64,000 nt of DNA from the NCBI RefSeq assembly GCF_900105005.1, contig NZ_LT629748.1, forward strand, positions 3,720,001 through 3,784,000, read 5' to 3'. A program made the position numbers and the translations under genes. Shown one piece after another: positions 59,425 through 64,000 of this stretch (position 1 is its first letter; each line of letters starts with the position of its first letter). The DNA is from Halopseudomonas litoralis. Its GTDB lineage: Bacteria; Pseudomonadota; Gammaproteobacteria; Pseudomonadales; Pseudomonadaceae. The notes beneath the pieces are model-generated. The model saw only the letters and a list, made by a program, of their open reading frames with translations, ran no database searches and was not told where the DNA came from.

Positions 59425-59910
59425 ATGGCGGATAAGAAGAAGCGTGAAGACAAGGATTCCCATTGGGTTGACGGCCTGGAAGGTTACTCCCGACAGATCT
59501 GGCTGGCGGGCCTTGGCGCTTACACCCGCATGGGTAAAGAGGGCGCCAAGCTGTTCGAGTCGCTGATTCGCGATGGGGAGCAGGCAGAGCAGACAGCCAC
59601 AGCCGAAGCCGAGAAGGCCAGCGGCAAAGGCTCGCGCAGCAAGAAGGACCCGTTGGAAGGTGCTCGCTCCAAGGTCGACAAGGCGCGGAGCAAGTTGACC
59701 GACAGGTTCGGTGGCCTCGAGGAAATGTTCGACAAGCGCGTGGCCAGTACCGTTGAGCGGTTGGGGCTGGCGCGTCAGGAAGAATTGCAGGTGCTGGAAA
59801 GCCGACTTGCCGAGCTGACCCGCACGGTGGGGGACTGTCAGATTTTTTGTGTTCGGGCCGTTAATGGCCTGCCATCAGGTAGGCCCTCACTTACCAGGTC
59901 GGCCTGGTGA
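59425..59910 (+). pseudogene. phaF: PhaF phasin, 5' fragment ending in IS sequence
   Basis: Codons 1-135 are native phasin (KREDKDSHWVDGLEGYSRQIWLAGLGAYTRMGKEG, then a coiled-coil segment ending ELTRTV); the last 26 codons read into the IS256 element. Phasins coat PHA granules. PhaF also has a Lys/Ala-rich DNA-binding tail, which is cut off here and lies beyond the IS (61207-61549). Precisely removing the IS and one 8-base duplicate restores an in-frame 246-residue PhaF. The coiled-coil half might still bind granules, but the DNA-binding function is lost. Confidence 0.92.
59823..59830 (+). repeat. Target-site duplication, left copy
   Basis: CACGGTGG, identical to 61207-61214. Eight bases is the usual duplication for IS256-family elements. 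Confidence 0.92.
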
Positions 59911-61206
59911 AGCGATCTTCGTATAGGATCGCGAACTGATTCATAGCGGCTTTCCAGTCATGTGCCGCGTTACCCCAGTTGGCAGTGATATTACGTAGCG
60001 CCAACCAGATCAACTTCGTCGCGGCCTCATCCGTTGGGAAGTGGCCCCGGGTTTTAATGATCTTACGCAACTGAGCGTTGATGCTTTCAATCGCATTGGT
60101 CGTATAGATCACCTTTCGTATGGCGGGCGGGAACACAAAGAACGGAATGACCCTATCCCACGCACGCCGCCAGGCTGCTGTGACCGTCGGGTACTGCTTA
60201 CCCCATGGCCCAGCTTCAAACGCGTCCAAAGCCTGCGCTGCGACCTCGGCGTTGAGCGCCTGATAGATGGGCTTGAGAGCTTTGGCCAGCTCTCTGCGCT
60301 TGTCCCAGCCTGCATAATCAAGGCTGTTGCGGATCAGATGTACAATGCAGGTCTGCAAGGTGGTATCCGGGAACACCGCACTCAGGGCTTCAGGTATGCC
60401 CTTCAGGCCGTCAGTCACGGCGATCAATATATCTTCTACGCCTCGGGTCTTCAGATCGTTGAACACCTTCATCCAGAATTTGGCGCCCTCCGTCGTTTCG
60501 ATCCAGATGCCCAGAATATCCCGTGTACCGTCCGGTAACACCCCAAGCGCTAGGTAAACGGCCTTATTGCGAACCAGGCCCTCGTCCCGAATTTTGACCC
60601 TCAAGGCATCGAAAAAGATGACCGGGTACATTGGCTCCAAGGGGCGTTGCTGCCAAGCGCTAATCTCTTCCAATACGGCATCGGTAACCGAACTGATGAA
60701 GTCATGAGAAACATCGGTTCCGTACTGCTCGGCCAGGAAGGCTCGGATTTCACGAACCGTCATGCCTCGGGCATACATGGCAATGATCTTGTCGTCAAAG
60801 CCGGTAAAGCGGCGCTCATGCTTGGGAATCAGGATCGGGGCAAAGCTGCCGTCGCGGTCTCGGGGGATGTCCAGACGCAGCGGGCCATCATCGGTGAGCA
60901 CTGTCTTGCCGCTCCGGCCGTTACGCTGGTTGCTCGCCCCCTCTGGGCGCTCAGCACCTTCAGGGTAGCCAAGGTGATGCCCTAGCTCGGCACCAAGGGC
61001 CCGCTCGATCAACGCCTTCTTGAACGCCATCGAGGCATCCTGAATGGCTTCAGCGCTCATCGGGCCATTGACGAACTGATCAATCAGCTCTTTGGGAATT
61101 GCTGGTAGGTCTCGCGGGGTTTCACGCCCCGGCTTCTTCTTGGTCGGCATACATGCATCCTCTGCTGCAACATGTTATGCCCAAACACAAAATTTATGAC
61201 ACCCCC
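59831..61206 (-). mobile_element. IS256-family insertion sequence (1,376 bp)
   Basis: Bounded by imperfect 28-base terminal inverted repeats (59831-59858 and 61179-61206, about 22 of 28 matching; shared core TGTCA and TTTTGTGTT then GGGC). It is flanked by the exact 8-base duplication CACGGTGG and has a single intact transposase. Inserted in phaF codon 136. Confidence 0.93.
59891..61150 (-). CDS. IS256-family transposase
   Basis: Mutator-type DDE transposase of 419 residues, apparently intact. Catalytic residues: D181 in FFDALRVKI, D247 in VTDGLKGI and E355 in TTNAIESINAQLRK; a conserved CxxH pair (CIVHLIRN) follows the second Asp. N-terminal half contains the DNA-binding region (MTVREIRAFLAEQYG). 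It is oriented against phaF. Confidence 0.97.
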   Translation of the reverse strand: MPTKKKPGRETPRDLPAIPKELIDQFVNGPMSAEAIQDASMAFKKALIERALGAELGHHLGYPEGAERPEGASNQRNGRSGKTVLTDDGPLRLDIPRDRDGSFAPILIPKHERRFTGFDDKIIAMYARGMTVREIRAFLAEQYGTDVSHDFISSVTDAVLEEISAWQQRPLEPMYPVIFFDALRVKIRDEGLVRNKAVYLALGVLPDGTRDILGIWIETTEGAKFWMKVFNDLKTRGVEDILIAVTDGLKGIPEALSAVFPDTTLQTCIVHLIRNSLDYAGWDKRRELAKALKPIYQALNAEVAAQALDAFEAGPWGKQYPTVTAAWRRAWDRVIPFFVFPPAIRKVIYTTNAIESINAQLRKIIKTRGHFPTDEAATKLIWLALRNITANWGNAAHDWKAAMNQFAILYEDRFTRPTW

Positions 61207-61549
61207 CACGGTGGAGCAGCTTCACGCCAAACCGGCACGCCCTCGCAAGCCGGCGGCTGCAGCTGCGGCCACAGCCAGTTCCACGGTAATCGCCGATTCG
61301 GTAGCCCAGGCAGCCAGTGAGGCCGCGGCTGCTCCTGCAGCCAAGGTCGCACCCAAGCGGCGAGCAACCAGCAAGTCGACTGCTTCCAAGCCTGCAACGC
61401 CCAAGGCTGCGGGACCTGAGGATGGAGCGGCCAAACCGGTCAAAACAACCTCCCGCCGCCGTACCACAGCGCCCAAGGCTGCTACTCGCGGCAAATCCGC
61501 ACCCGCACCGGCCAGCAGCACCGAGCCGGGCAAGCCGTCAGAGCAATAG
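61207..61549 (+). pseudogene. phaF: PhaF phasin, 3' fragment (Ala/Lys/Pro-rich DNA-binding tail)
   Basis: Begins with the right CACGGTGG duplicate, and the frame resumes at EQLHAKPARPRKPAAAA. The rest is AAKP-rich with basic repeats (PKRRATSKSTASKPATPKAA; TTSRRRTTAPKAATRGKS), the histone H1-like tail typical of PhaF. An ATG at 61172 inside the IS is in frame and could allow synthesis of this fragment, but no evident ribosome binding site precedes it. Confidence 0.9.
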
Positions 61550-61558
61550 AGCTGAGAT

Positions 61559-61588
61559 ATGAAGCCAGCCGAGTCCGACTGGCTTCAT
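61559..61588. terminator. Hairpin between phaF and the DUF971 gene
   Basis: Perfect 10-base stem ATGAAGCCAG/CTGGCTTCAT with a 10-base loop, between the two convergent gene ends. No long T-run on either side, so it may be a weak terminator. Confidence 0.6.
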
Positions 61589-61592
61589 GGCC

Positions 61593-61973
61593 TCAGAGCA
61601 TCACTTTCACTACCGAGGTATCCGGGTCACGACTGGCTCCGGCCGCGTGCAACTGGTCGAGATAATCCTGCCACAGCTTATCCTGCTGCTCTCCCAGCTC
61701 CAGCAGATAGCCCCAGCTGAACAGCCCGCTGTCGTGCCCATCATCAAAAACCAGCTTCAGCGCATAGTTGCCGGCCATCTCCACGGCAGTCAGCGCCACA
61801 TTCTGCTTGCCGGTCTGCAACACGGGCCGGCCATGACCCCGGACCTCCGCTGACGGAGAGTGTACCCGCAGAAACTCTGCCGGCAGACTGAAATGTCGGC
61901 CGTCGGCATAGTGCAGATCCAGCGTGCGCGACGCCTTGTGCAGTTTGATCTTGCTGGGTATCGGAGTAGTCAT
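61593..61973 (-). CDS. DUF971 (gamma-butyrobetaine hydroxylase-like N-terminal domain) protein
   Basis: 126-residue protein: KIKLHKASRTLDLHYADGRHFSLPAEFLRVHSPSAE, and later NYALKLVFDDGHDSGLFSWGYLLELGE. Same fold as the N-terminal domain of gamma-butyrobetaine hydroxylase without the catalytic domain. The role is unknown, perhaps metal or Fe-S linked. Conserved downstream of hslVU in pseudomonads; starts 22 bases after the hslU stop. Confidence 0.9.
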   Translation of the reverse strand: MTTPIPSKIKLHKASRTLDLHYADGRHFSLPAEFLRVHSPSAEVRGHGRPVLQTGKQNVALTAVEMAGNYALKLVFDDGHDSGLFSWGYLLELGEQQDKLWQDYLDQLHAAGASRDPDTSVVKVML

Positions 61974-61995
61974 GGCTGGCTCGCGGTCAGATCAG

Positions 61996-63336
61996 TCAGA
62001 GAATATAGCGGGACAGGTCTTCATTGACTGCCAGCTCACCGAGGTGCTCGTCCACATAAGCGGCATCGATCACCAGTTTCTCACCGTTCTGCTTGGAGGC
62101 CAGATCGCCGGCACTGAAAGAGACTTCCTCCAGCAAGCGTTCGAGCACGGTATGCAGGCGGCGGGCGCCAATGTTCTCGGTCTTCTCGTTGACCTGCCAG
62201 GCGATCTCCGCCAGACGGGCTACGGCACTGTCGGCGAATTCCATTTCCAGGCCTTCGGTCTGCAGAAGTGCGCGGTACTGTTCGGTGAGCGAGGCATCCG
62301 GTTCGGTCAGGATGCGCTCGAAGTCAGCCGGCGACAGCGACTTGAGCTCGACGCGGATCGGCAGACGGCCTTGCAGTTCGGGAATCAGGTCCGACGGCTT
62401 GGTCAGATGGAAGGCGCCCGAGGCAATGAACAGGATATGGTCGGTCCGCACCATGCCGAACTTGGTGTTCACCGTGCAGCCTTCGATCAACGGGAGCAAG
62501 TCACGCTGTACGCCTTCGCGGGAGACATCGGCACCGCCGCCGCTGTTGGCACGCTTGCTGACTTTGTCGATCTCATCAAGGAAGACAATGCCGTTCTGTT
62601 CGACCGCATCAATGGCGCGGCTCTTGAGATCGTCCTCATTGACCAGGCGTGCGGCTTCCTCGTCGCGAATCAGCTTGAAGGCTTCGCTGACCTTGAGTTT
62701 GCGCGATTTGCGCTTGTTCTTGCCGAAACTGGAGAACATGTTCTGCAGCTGGCTGGTCATTTCTTCCATGCCGGGCGGCGCCATGATTTCCACACCTACC
62801 GGTGTTTCGGCCACTTCGATGTCGATTTCCTTGTCATCCAGCTGACCTTCGCGCAGGCGTTTTCGAAACAGCTGGCGAGTGCTGTTGTCTTCCCGCACGG
62901 GCTGGTCAGTGGTGCCGTCGCGCGGCGGGGTCAGCAGAGCATCGAGAATGCGGTCTTCGGCGGCGTCCTCGGCGCGGTGGCCGACCTTGGTGATTTCCTG
63001 CTCGCGCAGCATCTTCAGCGCGGCATCCACCAGATCGCGGATGATCGACTCTACATCCCGGCCGACATAACCGACCTCGGTGAATTTGGTGGCTTCGACC
63101 TTGATGAAGGGAGCCTGGGCCAGGCGCGCCAGGCGGCGGGCGATTTCAGTCTTGCCGACGCCGGTCGGGCCGATCATCAGAATGTTCTTCGGGGTTACTT
63201 CATGGCGCAGCGCGTCGGGCAGCTGCTGGCGGCGCCAGCGGTTGCGCAGGGCGATGGCGACGGCGCGCTTGGCATCCTGCTGACCAATGATGTGACGGTC
63301 CAGCTCGTGGACGATTTCGCGGGGTGTCATGGACAT
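61996..63336 (-). CDS. hslU: HslU ATPase subunit of the HslUV protease
   Basis: AAA+ unfoldase of 446 residues that feeds substrates to HslV. Walker [17 protein letters not shown], pore loop VGYVGRDVE, Walker [12 protein letters not shown], sensor and C-terminal [15 protein letters not shown] tail that docks into HslV. The ORF extends into hslV; start at 63336 ([18 protein letters not shown]) fits the family. It begins 20 bases after hslV. Confidence 0.97.
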   Translation of the reverse strand: MSMTPREIVHELDRHIIGQQDAKRAVAIALRNRWRRQQLPDALRHEVTPKNILMIGPTGVGKTEIARRLARLAQAPFIKVEATKFTEVGYVGRDVESIIRDLVDAALKMLREQEITKVGHRAEDAAEDRILDALLTPPRDGTTDQPVREDNSTRQLFRKRLREGQLDDKEIDIEVAETPVGVEIMAPPGMEEMTSQLQNMFSSFGKNKRKSRKLKVSEAFKLIRDEEAARLVNEDDLKSRAIDAVEQNGIVFLDEIDKVSKRANSGGGADVSREGVQRDLLPLIEGCTVNTKFGMVRTDHILFIASGAFHLTKPSDLIPELQGRLPIRVELKSLSPADFERILTEPDASLTEQYRALLQTEGLEMEFADSAVARLAEIAWQVNEKTENIGARRLHTVLERLLEEVSFSAGDLASKQNGEKLVIDAAYVDEHLGELAVNEDLSRYIL

Positions 63337-63356
63337 GTGGCAGATTCCCGGGCGCC

Positions 63357-63887
63357 TCAGGTATTGGCGTCCAGCTCCTCGATAGTGTGATTCTCGTTGG
63401 TGTAGATGCATATCTCGCCGGCAATCGTCAGGCTGGATTCGACAATCTCCCGGGCCGACAGCTCGGTGTGGCGTAGCAGGGCGCGGGCGGCCGACTGAGC
63501 GTAGGGACCGCCGGAGCCGATGGCAATAATGCCTTCTTCGGGCTCCAGCACGTCGCCGTTGCCGGTAATGATCAGCGAGGCATCCTTGTTGGCCACGGCC
63601 AGCAAGGCTTCGAGACGGCGCAGGGTACGGTCGGTACGCCATTCCTTGGCCATTTCCACGGCGGCGCGAACCAGCTGGCCCTGATGTTTTTCCAGGTGGG
63701 CTTCGAAGTGCTCAAACAGGGTGAAGGCATCCGCCGTGCCGCCGGCAAACCCGGCAATCACCTGGTCGTTGTACAGGCGACGAACCTTGCGGGCGTTGCC
63801 CTTCATCACGGTGTTGCCCAGCGATACCTGGCCATCACCACCGATTACCACTTTGCCGTGGCGGCGTACTGAAACGATTGTAGTCAC
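63357..63887 (-). CDS. hslV: HslV peptidase subunit of the HslUV protease
   Basis: Proteasome-like N-terminal-threonine peptidase. The start is the GTG at 63887 (encoding MTTIVSVRR), giving 176 residues and exposing the catalytic Thr after Met removal. [23 protein letters not shown] and [14 protein letters not shown] are diagnostic. AGGAG lies 6-10 bases upstream. A heat-shock promoter precedes it. Confidence 0.97.
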   Translation of the reverse strand: MTTIVSVRRHGKVVIGGDGQVSLGNTVMKGNARKVRRLYNDQVIAGFAGGTADAFTLFEHFEAHLEKHQGQLVRAAVEMAKEWRTDRTLRRLEALLAVANKDASLIITGNGDVLEPEEGIIAIGSGGPYAQSAARALLRHTELSAREIVESSLTIAGEICIYTNENHTIEELDANT

Positions 63888-63950
63888 GCGCAGCTCCTGT
63901 TGGCTGTTCAGATAGCACGCAGCACGCTGCACGCGCTGCCTTTGCCATTA

Positions 63951-63978
63951 TCTTGGGGCTGGAGAAGGGGAATTCAAG
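63951..63978 (-). promoter_or_regulatory. Sigma-32 heat-shock promoter of hslVU
   Basis: Minus-strand CTTGAA (63978-63973), a 14-base gap, then CCCCAAGA (63958-63951). This fits the sigma-32 consensus CTTGAAA-N13-15-CCCCATNT. It lies 64 bases before the hslV GTG. Confidence 0.8.
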
Positions 63979-63982
63979 ATAT

Positions 63983-64000
63983 CGGCAGCCAATGCTGCCG
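63983..64000. terminator. Hairpin at the right edge, probably ending the upstream gene
   Basis: CGGCAGC and GCTGCCG form a perfect 7-base stem around CAAT. What lies beyond is not visible. Confidence 0.5.

Overview
The window is a gene-dense, high-GC chromosomal segment of a gammaproteobacterium, almost certainly a member of the Pseudomonadaceae. The Pil-Chp twitching chemosensory cluster, the pyrR-pyrB-pyrC' operon, the glnA/ntrBC region and the ubiE-ubiJ-ubiB-hisI-hisE-tatABC-rsmE string all follow the gene order known from Pseudomonas. Several accessory changes (no PHA synthase operon, a shorter ChpA, no chpD/chpE after chpC) point to a lineage other than P. aeruginosa, perhaps the Halopseudomonas/P. 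pertucinogena group; that placement is inference.

Layout. 1-5504 (minus strand): pyrC' (cut by the window edge), pyrB, pyrR, ruvX, algH, a tonB3-like gene and gshB. 5770-17789 (plus): pilG, pilH, pilI, pilJ, pilK, chpA, chpB and chpC, the complete signalling pathway that controls type IV pili. 17805-19834 (minus): an EnvZ/OmpR-type pair (amgS/amgR). 20026-25512 (plus): tex, a thioesterase, gshA and a quinone oxidoreductase. 25532-25617 is a structured intergenic repeat and is followed by trmL (minus).

26269-34209 is the most notable accessory region. A tripartite RND efflux operon (membrane fusion protein, pump, outer-membrane channel) ends in a pagL-type lipid A deacylase whose start overlaps the channel gene's stop. 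It is divergent from an IclR-TetR regulator pair laid out like the ttgVW and srpSR solvent-efflux regulators. A 45-codon alcohol dehydrogenase remnant lies beyond the TetR gene.

34530-39487 (minus): ntrC, ntrB, a DUF4124 gene and glnA. glnA has a sigma-54 promoter and two upstream NtrC-type sites; a third such palindrome precedes ntrB. 39827-43214 (plus): thiI and typA. 43292-46670 (minus): catalase, glutathionyl-hydroquinone reductase and a TRIC-family membrane protein preceded by a tandem glycine riboswitch. 47062-50699 (plus): a DUF924 protein, a META-domain lipoprotein, an NnrU-family protein, pip and dtd. 50701-52469 (minus): a GlpM-type protein, a DsbA-like isomerase and an SDR enzyme, the last divergent from an HxlR regulator across a pair of matching operators. 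53064-58927 (minus): rsmE, tatC, tatB, tatA, hisE, hisI, ubiB, ubiJ and ubiE.

59074-61973 is the remnant of the polyhydroxyalkanoate (PHA) locus. It holds a PHA-system protein and a PhaF phasin gene split by an IS256-family element with a perfect 8-bp target duplication. The phaC1-phaZ-phaC2-phaD genes that pseudomonads usually carry beside phaF are absent here. The window ends with a DUF971 gene and hslU/hslV, the latter behind a good heat-shock (sigma-32) promoter match.

Most of the window is housekeeping sequence. The best candidates for new biology are the efflux/lipid A deacylase operon, the decaying PHA locus and the regulatory DNA around glnA/ntrBC and the TRIC gene. I found no CRISPR array, rRNA, tRNA or prophage.
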